Shown one piece after another: positions 9,312 through 17,930 of a stretch of DNA of 64,000 nucleotides. Origin of the DNA: DASUPK01 sp963744105. Lineage in GTDB: Bacteria > Actinomycetota > Thermoleophilia > Solirubrobacterales > 70-9. The DNA is taken from contig CAVUSJ010000002.1 of the NCBI GenBank assembly GCA_963744105.1, forward strand, positions 434,001 through 498,000, in the 5' to 3' direction. The notes beneath the pieces were generated by a model. It had not been told where the DNA came from, did not search any database, and saw only the letters and a list, made by a program, of their open reading frames with translations. The translations under genes were made by a program, and so were the position numbers. Numbering within the stretch: the first letter of the stretch is position 1; every line of letters begins with the position of its first letter.

Positions 9312-9998
9312 CTAGAGGCCGAGGTCCCGCAGGAAACCCGGCTTGAGGGCGCTCAGGTTCACGAAGGCGGGGAGGGGCATGTCGTCCGGGTTGCCGCGAA
9401 TGCCGATGCGCGCACCCTCTGGGGCCTCGCCCTCGAGTCGCTCACCGAGCTCCACCGCCTTGTCCTCCGACGGGGCTCCGACGAGCAGCGAGCGGAAGTG
9501 ACGCTTCACCGGCAGACCCTCGCCGCGAAGCCTCTTCGCGAGGTCCTGGCCGTCCCGGATGTGGGGGAGGTCGATGACGACCTCCCACGGGTACTCGCCG
9601 TAGCGGTGGGCCTCGGTGGACCCCTCCTGCTCGGCCTCGCGCATCTCCTGTGCCCGTGCGGCCTCGTCGTCCGGCAGGGGCTCGGAGGCGTCCTTCCACT
9701 CCTCGGCTATCGGATGCCAGCGCATCAGCCGAACCTGGCCGGCCAGCTTCTCGTCCTGCATCAGGTCCTTGACGACGTGCTCGGCCTGCTGGGCGGATTC
9801 CTCGTGCCAGGCGTACAGAAAGACGAAGCGGCCGTCGCGCGTGACGACGACGCTGCCGCCGAGGAGCTTGCGCGCCTCGTCGTCGAGCTGCAGGTGATGC
9901 AGCGCGTCGCTCAGGGTGGCGCCGTTGTGGTCCTCGTCGAGGGCCACCTCGACGCGCCACTCATCGCGGCCGCGCGGGGGCTGATCCCAGTCGTTCAC
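9312..9998 (-). CDS. Conserved protein of unknown function
   Basis: A 228-residue soluble, acidic protein that I do not recognise. It seems to contain two ferredoxin-like alpha/beta stretches: WRVEVALDEDHNGATLSDAL...VVVTRDGRFVFLYAW near the N-terminus and YPWEVVIDLPHIRDG...FRSLLVGAPSEDKAV near the C-terminus. Strand patterns such as RFVFLYAW repeated as FRSLLVGA suggest an internal duplication. The start is GTG 9998, overlapping the phosphoesterase stop by four bases (GTGA), so the two are probably translationally coupled. Confidence 0.75.
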   Translation of the reverse strand: MNDWDQPPRGRDEWRVEVALDEDHNGATLSDALHHLQLDDEARKLLGGSVVVTRDGRFVFLYAWHEESAQQAEHVVKDLMQDEKLAGQVRLMRWHPIAEEWKDASEPLPDDEAARAQEMREAEQEGSTEAHRYGEYPWEVVIDLPHIRDGQDLAKRLRGEGLPVKRHFRSLLVGAPSEDKAVELGERLEGEAPEGARIGIRGNPDDMPLPAFVNLSALKPGFLRDLGL

Positions 9999-10597
9999 GA
10001 CCCCAACTCTATTGGGGTCCCGCTCGGACCGAGGTTGATGACGCGGGTCGGGCCGATCTCGCTCTCGGCCCCCCAGGCTTCGTGGATGTGCCCGCAGACC
10101 GCGAGGTGCGGGCGCTTGGCCTCGATCGCCTCGAGGATCGCCTGGCTGCCGAGGTGGTCTCCGGAGCTCGACTGGTCGCAATGCCCCTTCGGCGGCGAGT
10201 GCACGACGAGCACGGCGCCCTCGGGACAGTCGGCGAGCTCCTCCCGCGCCCGGTCGTCGTCGAGGTCGAAGCTCCAATCCCAGGGGGTGATCGGGATGCC
10301 AGCGCCGAGGCCGAAGAACTGCGTGCCGTCTATCTCCGTCCCCTCTCCGTGCAGGACCGTCGCCGTCTCCCAGCCGTCGCAGGCCGCACGGAGGGCGTCC
10401 GCGGTCTCGTTGTTGCCCGGCACGAGCACCGTGGGCACGCCGATCCCGTCGAGCGCGCCGATCGTCTCCTCGAGGCCCTTGTGGACCGAGGCGAAGTCTC
10501 CGGCGCCGATCACGACATCGGCCTCCGAGGAGCGCTCGACCAGCCTGGCTGCCTGGTCGAGGTCGCGATGAAGGTCGCTGAAGGCGAGGAGCTTCAA
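9995..10597 (-). CDS. Calcineurin-like metallophosphoesterase
   Basis: A 200-residue two-metal phosphoesterase. The conserved blocks appear in order: FSDLH (residue 6), GAGDF, GNNE, VVHSPPKGHCD and CGHIHE, covering the Asp/His/Asn ligands of the dinuclear site. Length and motifs resemble small Icc/YfcE-like enzymes; the substrate is unknown. It is the first long gene of the minus-strand run that also carries the protein at 9312 and the TMEM175 gene. Confidence 0.88.
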   Translation of the reverse strand: MKLLAFSDLHRDLDQAARLVERSSEADVVIGAGDFASVHKGLEETIGALDGIGVPTVLVPGNNETADALRAACDGWETATVLHGEGTEIDGTQFFGLGAGIPITPWDWSFDLDDDRAREELADCPEGAVLVVHSPPKGHCDQSSSGDHLGSQAILEAIEAKRPHLAVCGHIHEAWGAESEIGPTRVINLGPSGTPIELGS

Positions 10598-10633
10598 CGC
10601 CCGCGAACATATCGCGAGCGCCTAAGCGAGCGC

Positions 10634-10765
10634 CTAGAAGGACGTACGAAGCCTTGGCCAGATCAGCAGGACCAGGCCGATCAGGATGCACACGATGCCG
10701 AGCCCGTAGTTCACGAGCACGGCCAGGATGATCCCGATCACGATCAGCAGGAGCGCTAGGTTCAT
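10634..10765 (-). CDS. Small hydrophobic membrane protein (43 aa)
   Basis: ATG 10765 gives MNLALLLIVIGIILAVLVN, then a second hydrophobic stretch LGIVCILIGLVLLIWP and a basic end (RLRTSF). This is two short membrane helices. It lies 36 bases upstream of the phosphoesterase gene on the same strand. The function is unknown. The residues upstream of this ATG are not hydrophobic and look non-coding, which is why I start here. Confidence 0.6.
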   Translation of the reverse strand: MNLALLLIVIGIILAVLVNYGLGIVCILIGLVLLIWPRLRTSF

Positions 10766-10826
10766 GTCGCATTCGTACCCGGCAGTGCATCGGTGAAACC
10801 GAACGGTTCCGGGTAGGGGAGGTCGC

Positions 10827-11462
10827 GTGCCGGGCATCGCGATCCTCGACGTCGACGGCACGCTCGTCGACACGAACTACCACCACGCGATCGCGTGGTT
10901 CCGAGCGTTCCTCCGCCACGACGTGGTGGTCCCCGTCTGGCGCGTGCACCGGCACATCGGGATGGGCGGAGACCAACTCGTCGCGGCCGTCGCAGGCGAC
11001 GAGGTCGAGGAGCGGGCGGGCGACGACATCCGCGAGGCGGAGTCGGAGCTCTACCGGGAGCTGATCGGAGAGGTGCGCACGATGGAGGGCTCCCGCGAGC
11101 TGATCCAGGACCTGCGCGCGCGGGACAACGTGGTGGTGCTCGCCAGCTCGGCGAAGGACTGGGAGGTGGAGCACTACATCGAGTTGCTCGACGCCAGGGA
11201 GATCGTCGACGCGTGGACGACCTCCGCCGACGTGGAGCAGACCAAGCCTGAGCCCGATCTGATCAAGGCCGCGCTCGACAAGGTGGACGCCGAGGGCCAG
11301 GCGATGCTGATCGGCGACACGGTCTGGGACGTCGAGGCGGCGAAGCGCGCCGGGGTCGAGACCCTGGCGGTGCTGACCGGCGGCTTCTCCGAGCAGGAGC
11401 TCCGCGATGCCGGAGCACGAGACGTCTTCACCTCGGTCGGAGAGCTCAGAGAGAGTCTGTAG
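10827..11462 (+). CDS. HAD-family hydrolase, phosphoglycolate phosphatase-like
   Basis: A 211-residue haloacid-dehalogenase-fold phosphatase. Motif I is LDVDGTLVDTN near the N-terminus (nucleophile and acid Asp), motif II is VLASSAKD, motif III is TKPEPDL and motif IV is GDTVWDVEAA. The alpha-helical cap between motifs I and II fits the PGPase/beta-phosphoglucomutase subgroup. The start is GTG with GGGGAGG eight bases upstream. It overlaps the opposing ligase gene by 17 bases at its 3' end. The substrate is unknown. Confidence 0.88.
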   Translation: MPGIAILDVDGTLVDTNYHHAIAWFRAFLRHDVVVPVWRVHRHIGMGGDQLVAAVAGDEVEERAGDDIREAESELYRELIGEVRTMEGSRELIQDLRARDNVVVLASSAKDWEVEHYIELLDAREIVDAWTTSADVEQTKPEPDLIKAALDKVDAEGQAMLIGDTVWDVEAAKRAGVETLAVLTGGFSEQELRDAGARDVFTSVGELRESL

Positions 11463-12180
11463 CGCGGCGAATCGTCTCTTCGTCGAGCTCGGAGTCCACG
11501 AGCTCGTAGGACTTCGCCAGCTCGGCGATCAGCGCCTCCTCGATCTCGCCGGGATCGACCTCCCGCCCGAGCTCATCGGAGACGTCCCCGGAGGTGGCGG
11601 GATCCCAATCCAGCTCGAGCGCCTTGTAGACCGGCTCCAGGGCTCGCGCCACCTCGTGGCCGCCCGAAGCGACCACGACCCCGCCCATGTGGGCGCCTCC
11701 GCGGATCATCCGCTGGCCGATGCCGGAGAGCTTGACCGTGCCGCGGGCGTTGACGCTGTACGCGCCGGGGCAGTACTCGCCGGGCACCTCCCCGACGCGC
11801 GCGTCGACCCCGAGGCCGCGCAGGGCGGCGGAGATCAGGTCGGCCATCTCCTCGAAGCGCGCGTAGGTCCGCTTCGGCGGTTGCGCGTCGGCGTAAGCCC
11901 GGGCGATCGCGATCGTCCCCTCGTGGAAGACGGCGGCCCGGCCACCGGCCAGCCGCTCGACGGCGGCGAACCCGGCGTCGCGGGCCGCAAGGGCGGCGGC
12001 CTCGAAGCGGGAGTTCGCCAGGTCCTGCCGGCCGAAGGCCACCTCGCGGCCGGGCCGGTGGATTCGGATCGACGGGGGCAGCTCCCCGGCGGCCACCCTG
12101 CGCAGCATCGTTCGCGAGATCGCCGTGCTGAGCTCGGGTTGGTCGGGGAACGAGTGGCGGATCAGACGGAGGGATTCCAT
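11446..12180 (-). CDS. Lipoate-protein ligase A-type protein
   Basis: A 244-residue member of the biotin/lipoate ligase fold. RHSFPDQPELSTAISRTMLRR and IHRPGREVAFGRQD form the N-terminal pocket. ERLAGGRAAVFHEGTIAIA is the RRxxGGGAVxHD-type substrate loop, and TVKLSGIGQR carries the conserved lysine. Members transfer lipoate or octanoate to E2/GcvH domains; the substitutions in the loop mean the substrate could be another acyl group. The start ATG lies two bases after the crotonase stop, so the pair are likely co-transcribed. Confidence 0.82.
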   Translation of the reverse strand: MESLRLIRHSFPDQPELSTAISRTMLRRVAAGELPPSIRIHRPGREVAFGRQDLANSRFEAAALAARDAGFAAVERLAGGRAAVFHEGTIAIARAYADAQPPKRTYARFEEMADLISAALRGLGVDARVGEVPGEYCPGAYSVNARGTVKLSGIGQRMIRGGAHMGGVVVASGGHEVARALEPVYKALELDWDPATSGDVSDELGREVDPGEIEEALIAELAKSYELVDSELDEETIRRATDSL

Positions 12181-12182
12181 CC

Positions 12183-12908
12183 CTACGCCGCGCTGTCGTC
12201 CGGATCCTCGCTGAGCAGAGCCTCTCGCAGCAGCCGCTCCTCCTCGTCGAACAGGTGCCCGATGGTGCGCTCGCGGTCGAGCAGGATCCGCCGCTTCGTC
12301 TCGGCGATCGCACGGCGCGGGCCGGAGGCGATCCGCCCGGCGAGCTCGAGGGCCCGGGGCATGAGCTCGTCGTCGGGATGGACGGCGCTCACGATCCCCA
12401 TCCGCAGCGCGCCGTCGGCGTCGAGCAGCCGCCCGGTCAGCGTGAGCTCGGCGGCGAGGGGCGCAGGGAGGGCGGCGCGGGCCGCGGCGTAGCTCGGCGG
12501 GATGCCGCGGGGCAGCTCGGGGAACCCGAAGCTGGCGGCCTGGGCCGCGAGGCGCAGGTCGCAGAGCAGGGCCAGGGCGAAGCCGCCGGCGAGGGCCGCG
12601 CCGTTGACGGCGGCGACGACCGGCCGGGCACAGTTGGCGACGGCGCGAAAGCAGCCGATGCTGGTCTCGACCAGCCGCTCGCGGTGCTCGCGGTCGCCAC
12701 CGAACTGGCTCGTGTCCATGCCGGAGCAGAAGGCCGGAGGCGCTCCGGTCAGGACGACCGCGCCGACCCCCGAGTCCTCGCCCAGGGAGCCGAAGCACTC
12801 CGCGAGCTCGACCCGCAGTTCGATCGAGAGGGCGTTCCTCTTCTCCGGCCGCTGCAGTGTCACCACCGCGACCTCGTCCCGGCGCTCGAGGGAGAGCAGA
12901 CCCGCCAT
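12183..12908 (-). CDS. Enoyl-CoA hydratase/isomerase (crotonase) family
   Basis: A 241-residue crotonase-fold protein. Oxyanion-hole segments are ALSIELRVEL..CSGMDTSQF and NGAALAGGFALALLCD, followed by GFPELPRGIPPSYA. In the second position that usually carries catalytic Glu, the sequence reads ELPRGIP, so at least one acidic residue is retained. I use ATG 12908 (MAGLLSLERRDEV) because it matches the usual family start; an upstream in-frame ATG at 12959 would overlap the YjbQ gene's control region. Probably in an operon with the lipoate ligase-like gene. Confidence 0.85.
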   Translation of the reverse strand: MAGLLSLERRDEVAVVTLQRPEKRNALSIELRVELAECFGSLGEDSGVGAVVLTGAPPAFCSGMDTSQFGGDREHRERLVETSIGCFRAVANCARPVVAAVNGAALAGGFALALLCDLRLAAQAASFGFPELPRGIPPSYAAARAALPAPLAAELTLTGRLLDADGALRMGIVSAVHPDDELMPRALELAGRIASGPRRAIAETKRRILLDRERTIGHLFDEEERLLREALLSEDPDDSAA

Positions 12909-12945
12909 CACCGAGGATGATCCCGGAAACGTCGAAGGAGGGAAC

Positions 12946-13407
12946 TTGAAGTCGCACACCGACTACATGACGTTCAACACGGAGGGACGGCGCGAGTTCG
13001 TCCGCATCACCGAGAACGTGCAGGCCGCGGTCGACGCCTCCGGAGTATCGGAGGGAATGGTCCTGGTCTCGGCGATGCACATCACCGCGGCAGTCTGGGT
13101 GAACGACGACGAGCCGGGCCTCCAGGAGGACACTCTCGAGTGGCTCGACAAGGTCGCGCCGCCGAGCTGGAAGGAGCCCGCGAACGAGGTGGCCCGCGAG
13201 CTGTTGCCCGATCCGGGCGACTACCGGCATCACCGCGGTGGTGAGGACAACGGGGACGCGCACCTGAAGAACCTGCTGGTGCACCACCAGGTGGTCCTGC
13301 CGATCACCGGCGGGAGGCTCGACCTCGGACCCTGGCAGGCCGTCTTCTACTGCGAGTTCGACGGCCGCCGCTCGAAGCGGCTGGTGATCAAGGTGATGGG
13401 CGATTAG
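12946..13407 (+). CDS. YjbQ/UPF0047 family protein
   Basis: A 153-residue protein of the YjbQ (secondary thiamine-phosphate synthase) family. It has the His/Asp/Glu-rich trimer-pocket signatures HITAAVWVNDDEPGLQEDTL, YRHHRGGEDNGDAHLKN and LGPWQAVFYCEFDG. E. coli YjbQ shows weak thiamine-phosphate synthase activity; the physiological role is unclear. I chose TTG 12946 because AAGGAGG lies just upstream (12935-12941) and the residues after it (KSHTDYMTFNT) match the family's first strand. It is divergent from the crotonase. Confidence 0.88.
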   Translation: MKSHTDYMTFNTEGRREFVRITENVQAAVDASGVSEGMVLVSAMHITAAVWVNDDEPGLQEDTLEWLDKVAPPSWKEPANEVARELLPDPGDYRHHRGGEDNGDAHLKNLLVHHQVVLPITGGRLDLGPWQAVFYCEFDGRRSKRLVIKVMGD

Positions 13408-13453
13408 TTCCCCGGCAGCAGCCGCCGGCCGGAGCCACCTGGCGCCGCCGGCC

Positions 13454-14278
13454 ATGGTCGTCACCGCGGTTGTGTCGGTCCAGCTCGGATCGGCCGCGGC
13501 GACGACGCTCTTCGACCAGGTGGGGCCGGCGGGCGCGGTGCTCTACCGCCTGTTCTTCGCGGCCGTTCTGCTCCTGGCGATCTGGCGCCCCGCGCCGATG
13601 GAGGCCGGTCGCGACGGGCTGCTGCTCGCCGTCGCCTTCGGCGTGACGCTGGCGGGGATGAACCTATGTTTCTACGAGGCGCTGGACCGCATCCCGCTCG
13701 GGATCGCGGTGACCTTCGAGTTCGCGGGGCCGCTCGTCGTCGGGTTGCTGGGATCGAGGCGGGCCCTCGACCTGGCCTGGGTGGGCTGCGCGGCGGCCGG
13801 CGTGCTGCTCCTGACCCGGCCGTCGGGGTCGGCGAGCGCGGCGGGCATCGGCTTCGCGCTGCTCGCCGGAGCGTTCTGGGCCGCGTACATCCTGCTCAGC
13901 GCCCGCATCGGCCGTGCCTTCCCGGGCGGCAGGGGGCTCGCGCTCGCGATGGGGATCGCCGCCGTGGTGATGGTCGTGCCCGGCACGGTCGCGGCCGGGG
14001 GCGACCTGCTCGATCCCGGCGCAGCCGCGGTCGGCGCCGCGGCCGGGGTGCTGAGCTCGGTGATCCCCTACTCGCTGGAGCTCGAGGCGCTGCGGCGGAT
14101 CGCGGTCGGCACCTTCGGCGTCCTGATGAGCCTGGAGCCGGCCGTCGCGGCGCTGATCGGCCTGATCGCCCTTGGGCAGGATCTGGCCACGGTCGACGTG
14201 ATCGGGATCGGCCTCGTCGTCGTCGCGAGCGCGGGCGTTCTGGGCTCCGGAGTCGGGGAGCCGGCGACGGAGGCGTGA
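13454..14278 (+). CDS. EamA/DMT-family transporter (RhtA-like)
   Basis: A 274-residue inner-membrane protein with about ten helices arranged as two EamA repeats. It opens with VSVQLGSAAATTLFDQVGPAG and has ALDRIPLGIAVTFEFAGPL, as in RhtA/YdcZ-type amino-acid or metabolite exporters. The second repeat contains SLEPAVAALIGLIALGQ. The substrate is unknown. The start ATG has no clear ribosome-binding site. The 3' end is followed by an inverted repeat (14299-14340). Confidence 0.85.
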   Translation: MVVTAVVSVQLGSAAATTLFDQVGPAGAVLYRLFFAAVLLLAIWRPAPMEAGRDGLLLAVAFGVTLAGMNLCFYEALDRIPLGIAVTFEFAGPLVVGLLGSRRALDLAWVGCAAAGVLLLTRPSGSASAAGIGFALLAGAFWAAYILLSARIGRAFPGGRGLALAMGIAAVVMVVPGTVAAGGDLLDPGAAAVGAAAGVLSSVIPYSLELEALRRIAVGTFGVLMSLEPAVAALIGLIALGQDLATVDVIGIGLVVVASAGVLGSGVGEPATEA

Positions 14279-14298
14279 AGCGAGCGTCGGTCCGGAGC

Positions 14299-14340
14299 CT
14301 TGCCGGACGCCGAGGGGATCCCCCTGCCGGCGCCGGCAAG
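14299..14340 (+). terminator. Possible factor-independent terminator or stem-loop
   Basis: An inverted repeat CTTGCCGG (14299-14306) / CCGGCAAG (14333-14340) encloses a second palindrome, GGGGATCCCC. It lies 20 bases after the EamA transporter stop. No T-run follows, so termination is only suggested by position. The remaining bases to 14497 show no convincing gene. Confidence 0.4.
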
Positions 14341-14497
14341 CACTCAGACCTTTGCGGCGGGCTTCACAGCCTCGCCTAGAAGACCCGTCTTCCTCCCTTC
14401 CGTGTTCTGGAACGCCCCCTGGGCGAACGTCCTGTTCGCTCCAAGCCGCTTACCCGGGATGCGTGTTCCGAATCCGGGCGGGGGAGCGGGGAGGTGG

Positions 14498-14698
14498 CTA
14501 GGCGGCCCTGCGCAGGCGACGGAGCCGGCTGAACCGGACGCGCGGGATGCGGGTCACGGCGGGCATCTCGATGGTCGCCGGGGTGATCGCAGCCTGGGTG
14601 TCGGGCAACGACGGACTGTGGCGCTCGATCAGGGCTTTGAGGCAAGCCCGGCACGAGCACTCAGGAACGGTTATGCCTGTGTTCGAACAGACCGTCAT
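14498..14698 (-). CDS. Small Cys-containing protein, unknown
   Basis: A 66-residue frame starting at ATG 14698 with TAAGGA seven bases upstream. The N-terminus has three closely spaced cysteines (CSNTG..PECSCRAC), a possible metal or redox site; the C-terminus is strongly basic (RFSRLRRLRRAA). No relative is recognised. It is divergent from the HD-domain gene. Support comes from the ribosome-binding site and Cys spacing only, so it could be a chance frame. Confidence 0.45.
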   Translation of the reverse strand: MTVCSNTGITVPECSCRACLKALIERHSPSLPDTQAAITPATIEMPAVTRIPRVRFSRLRRLRRAA

Positions 14699-14791
14699 CC
14701 CAGTTCCTTAAGCCGAAGCGACATCACGGTAACCACATCGGCGGTCGGAATCTCCGCAAATAGCCCAAAACCGCGTAGTTGACATCCCGTC

Positions 14792-15658
14792 ATGGAGCCC
14801 CCCAGGTCGTCCCCTGAAAAGATCGACGGAATGGAAGCACAGGGCCCCGATGTCCGCGCCGGTTCCATCGCCGAGGCCGTGGCCAAGGCGCAGGTCCATG
14901 CGCCGACACGGGGCAACCGCAAGCTGGAGAGGTTCCTGCAAGCGGTCAACGCCGACGAGAAGGTGCGGGCCTGGTGGTACATGGCGCAGCTCCAATCGGA
15001 GCGGCTCGGAATGTCGGACCACTCCTGGGTGCACGTGCAGGTCGTCCTCAACATCTCGCTGCGGCTCCTCCGCCTGCTGGTCAAGGGCGGGATCGAGCCG
15101 GCGATGGTGACCGACCACGGCATGCGCGACCGCGACGCGGAGGTCGTGGTCGCCGGAGGCGCCCTGCTCCACGACGTGGGCATGTCGATCCACCGCGCCG
15201 ACCACGAGGCCTACAGCCTCTTCATGGTTGAGGACCGACTCGACTCGCTCCTGGCCGAGTGCTACGACGAGCCCGAGCGCACCGTCGTCGGCGCCGAGAT
15301 CCTGCACGCCATCATCGGCCACCGCCGACGGGGTGAGCCCTACACTGTCGAGGCTGGCGTAGTGCGCGTCGCGGACGCGCTCGACATGGCCGAGGGCCGC
15401 TCGCGAATTCCGGTCGAGGGCGGCCAGTATGGAATCCACGCCCTCTCGGCGGCCGCGATCGACAAGGTCCGGATCGAGGCCGGGGAGGAGCGCCCCGTCA
15501 AGATCGAGATCGAAATGAACAACTCGGCCGGGATCTTCCAGGTGGACGACCTGCTCGCCACGAAGCTGCGCGGCACCCCGCTCGAGGGCCACGTCGAGGT
15601 TGTCGCCGAGGTGGCGGGGGAGACCGAGAAGCGCCTGTTGCCCTCGTTCCGCCTCTAG
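14792..15658 (+). CDS. HD-domain phosphohydrolase
   Basis: A 288-residue protein with an HD-type metal site. HSWVHVQVVLN gives the first His, LLHDVGM the HD pair, and HAIIGHRR plus VADALDMAEG the later ligands. This is close to archaeal/actinobacterial metal-dependent HD enzymes of unknown substrate. The last 60 residues (VKIEIEMNNSAGIFQVDDLL) form a small beta-rich extension. ATG 14831 is an alternative start. Its TAG overlaps the opposing crotonase stop through CTAG. Confidence 0.85.
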   Translation: MEPPRSSPEKIDGMEAQGPDVRAGSIAEAVAKAQVHAPTRGNRKLERFLQAVNADEKVRAWWYMAQLQSERLGMSDHSWVHVQVVLNISLRLLRLLVKGGIEPAMVTDHGMRDRDAEVVVAGGALLHDVGMSIHRADHEAYSLFMVEDRLDSLLAECYDEPERTVVGAEILHAIIGHRRRGEPYTVEAGVVRVADALDMAEGRSRIPVEGGQYGIHALSAAAIDKVRIEAGEERPVKIEIEMNNSAGIFQVDDLLATKLRGTPLEGHVEVVAEVAGETEKRLLPSFRL

Positions 15659-16443
15659 ACCCCGGCGCCCTCGCCGCCGCGGCCCTCGCCGGCGGCGAAG
15701 CGGGCGGCACCCTTGACGCCCACGCCGCTGGTCGCGCCGCCGATCTCGGCCTCGCGGGCCAGGCCCTCCTCCAGCGACAGCGAGAAGCCCTCCAGCGCCG
15801 AGCGCCGGTCGGCGAGCATCGTCTCCTGCGGGAACTGCGCGATGCCCTCGGCCATCTCCAGCGCGCGGTCGAGGTGCTTCCCCGGGGCGACGATCTCGGT
15901 GAGCAGTCCCATGGCGAGCGCCTCGTCGGCCTCGACGATCCGCCCGGTGATGATCATGTCGAGCGCTCGGCCCATACCCACCACGCGCGGGAGTCGCTGA
16001 GTGCCGCCGTCGATCAGGGGGACGCCCCAGCGGCGCTCGGGGAAGCCGAGCTTCGCGGTCTCGGTCCCGATCCGCAGGTCGCACCAGAGCGCGAGCTCCA
16101 ACCCGCCCGCGAGGGCGTAGCCGGAAATGGCGGCGATCGTCGGCTTCGGCGAGGTGATCCGGCTGAAGCCGAGCGGGCCGTGGGGTCGCGGCTTGAGCCA
16201 CTGCTCGGCGATGTCCTGGTCGTTCATCGCCGCGGCGACCGACTTGAGGTCCGCGCCGGCGCAGAAGGCCTGCTCGCCGGCCCCGGTCAGGATCAGGACA
16301 CGGGCCTCGTCGTCACCCTCGAACTCGCGATAGGCCTCGAGCAGTTGGTCCGCGGTCGCCGGATCGACCGCGTTGCGTCGCTCGGGACGGTCGATGGTGA
16401 GCACCCCGGCGGCGCCCCGCCGCTCATAGGTGACCTCGGGCAT
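15655..16443 (-). CDS. Enoyl-CoA hydratase/isomerase family protein
   Basis: A 262-residue crotonase. CAGADLKSVAAAM and ISGYALAGGLELALWCD form the oxyanion hole, with LGFPERRWGVPLIDGG after it. The Glu usually found in the second catalytic position is not obvious (ERRWGVP), so isomerase or hydratase chemistry cannot be assigned. The C-terminal 20 residues are Gly/Ala-rich (FAAGEGRGGEGAG). It is the second crotonase in the window and is not close in sequence to that at 12183. Confidence 0.87.
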   Translation of the reverse strand: MPEVTYERRGAAGVLTIDRPERRNAVDPATADQLLEAYREFEGDDEARVLILTGAGEQAFCAGADLKSVAAAMNDQDIAEQWLKPRPHGPLGFSRITSPKPTIAAISGYALAGGLELALWCDLRIGTETAKLGFPERRWGVPLIDGGTQRLPRVVGMGRALDMIITGRIVEADEALAMGLLTEIVAPGKHLDRALEMAEGIAQFPQETMLADRRSALEGFSLSLEEGLAREAEIGGATSGVGVKGAARFAAGEGRGGEGAGV

Positions 16444-16452
16444 GGCGGCAGC

Positions 16453-17553
16453 CTAACCCGGCGTGGATTGCGGCCACTGCCTGAGGTAGGGCAGCGGGTC
16501 GACCGGCTTGGTGTCGGCGCCGAGCGAGGCCTTGCCGATCCGCACCTCGAAGTGGAGGTGGGGCCCATCGCAGCTCCCCGTGCAACCGAGCTGACCCACG
16601 ACCTGGCCCGAGTGCACCTTGTCGCCGAGCATCACGGGTGAGGGCTTCAGCATGTGCATGTAGACGAAGCTGTGGTTGTCGGGCGGGCTGTAGATGACGA
16701 CGTAGTTGCCGCGGCCGCCGTCGTCGGGGTCACTGGTCTTGCCCCGGTCGACCACGATGCCGTCGTGGACGGCGACCTCCGGCGTCCCCGTCTTGGCGAA
16801 GACGTCCTGGCCCTCGTGGATGTGGCCGTAGCGCGGTGCGCCGAAGCGGGCGATCTTGTCGCCGAAGTCGTGCGGGCCGAGGATCGGGAAGACGTATCCG
16901 CGGACGAGAGCGGTCGGGGTGCCGGGGTCGATGCCGAAGATCGAGGCGCTGTTGGCGAGCGACGTGTTGCCGGCCCCCTGATCGAGACCGGGGAGGGGCA
17001 GCCCGAGCGCCGAGCCCAGCGCGCCTCCGGCGGCCAGCGCGATGGTGATCCAGAGCCCCGCCTTTGCAGTCGGCCAGAAGAGCCCGTGGCGGCGGGCCGC
17101 AGCCCGAGTCCGGTTCTCGGCCGCCCGGGCGCGCTTCCGGACGGGCCCCTGAACGCCGGGATCGATCCGAGCCGCCGGCCGCTTTGGCTGAGGCGGCCGC
17201 GGCCGGGCCGTCCTGCGCCGGGGCCGCAGCGCCTCCCGGTCCCGGCGAAGCTTCTCGGCCCGCTCGCGTCGCCGCCGCTCCCGGTGCTCTCGCTCGACGC
17301 GCTGCCGCTCCGCCCGCTCCCGCTCGATCCTGGCGCGCCGCTCCCGCTCGACCCGCTCCCGTTCGAGACGCTCGCGCTCCAGCCTCTCGGCCATGGACTC
17401 GCGCCGCCGGAGCGGAATCACCTCGGCCTGGGCCGGGCTTGAAGCCCCTGGGGGGCGCCTTAGGTAGCCGGGATCGAAGCTGCCGTCCCCGTCGTCACCC
17501 GACTGCGGGTGCGATCGCGCATCGACTAGTCCGTCGTCACGGGCCGGCCCCAT
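16453..17553 (-). CDS. M23 peptidase with Arg/Glu-rich coiled-coil stalk
   Basis: A 366-residue peptidoglycan endopeptidase-like protein. Residues about 50-125 are a long highly charged run of RERLERERVERE type. A membrane helix follows (about 170-190, WITIALAAGGALG), and an M23 domain occupies 225-355. The zinc motifs are present: GHIHEGQDV (H..D) and GPHLHFEVR (HxH). This topology puts the charged region in the cytoplasm and the peptidase outside. It may be involved in cell-wall remodelling at division, with the charged stalk binding a cytoplasmic partner. It lies next to a small membrane protein gene and near uppP. Confidence 0.85.
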   Translation of the reverse strand: MGPARDDGLVDARSHPQSGDDGDGSFDPGYLRRPPGASSPAQAEVIPLRRRESMAERLERERLERERVERERRARIERERAERQRVEREHRERRRRERAEKLRRDREALRPRRRTARPRPPQPKRPAARIDPGVQGPVRKRARAAENRTRAAARRHGLFWPTAKAGLWITIALAAGGALGSALGLPLPGLDQGAGNTSLANSASIFGIDPGTPTALVRGYVFPILGPHDFGDKIARFGAPRYGHIHEGQDVFAKTGTPEVAVHDGIVVDRGKTSDPDDGGRGNYVVIYSPPDNHSFVYMHMLKPSPVMLGDKVHSGQVVGQLGCTGSCDGPHLHFEVRIGKASLGADTKPVDPLPYLRQWPQSTPG

Positions 17554-17565
17554 ACAGAGCCGGGG

Positions 17566-17826
17566 CTAACGACTTCCGAGTCGTTCGAGGTCCTTCGTCC
17601 GCCTCTCCTTGCGGTTTTCGAGGCGCATCTGGATCAAGGAGAGGACCGTGACGAAGATTGCGAAGAAGGCGATCAGCCCGAAGGCGAAGTAGGTGACGAC
17701 CTTGTCGTTGGTGCGCCCGTAGGTGCCGACGCCGTCGGCCGCCATGGCGGTGGGGGCGAAGGCCAGGAGCGACAGCACCGCGACGACCGCTGGCAGCACG
17801 CGACGAGACAGATTGCCCAAACGCAT
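17566..17826 (-). CDS. Small membrane protein, unknown
   Basis: An 86-residue protein. A signal peptide (VLPAVVAVLSLLAFAPTAMA) is followed by a short exposed segment, one membrane helix (YFAFGLIAFFAIFVTVLSLI) and a basic cytoplasmic tail (RLENRKERRTKDLERL). ATG 17826 is chosen as the start nearest the signal peptide. It sits twelve bases upstream of the M23 peptidase gene on the same strand, so the two are probably co-expressed envelope proteins. Confidence 0.7.
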   Translation of the reverse strand: MRLGNLSRRVLPAVVAVLSLLAFAPTAMAADGVGTYGRTNDKVVTYFAFGLIAFFAIFVTVLSLIQMRLENRKERRTKDLERLGSR

Positions 17827-17930
17827 CCCGGGCAATCTAACGCACGCTCCCGACTAAGAACCCGTTTACGCGAGATTGGGACCGAGTCGCCTAGGATGCC
17901 CGCTTCCCGGCTTCGGCCGGCCCCCTCGGC

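Noticed and set aside
9312..11174. A 620-codon minus-strand frame
   Set aside because: Residues upstream of GTG 9998 are antisense to the HAD gene and out of frame with the phosphoesterase; the real gene is the last 228 codons.
11446..13464. A single 672-codon minus-strand frame
   Set aside because: Only its last 244 codons (from ATG 12180) match a family. The rest is antisense to YjbQ or out of frame with the crotonase.
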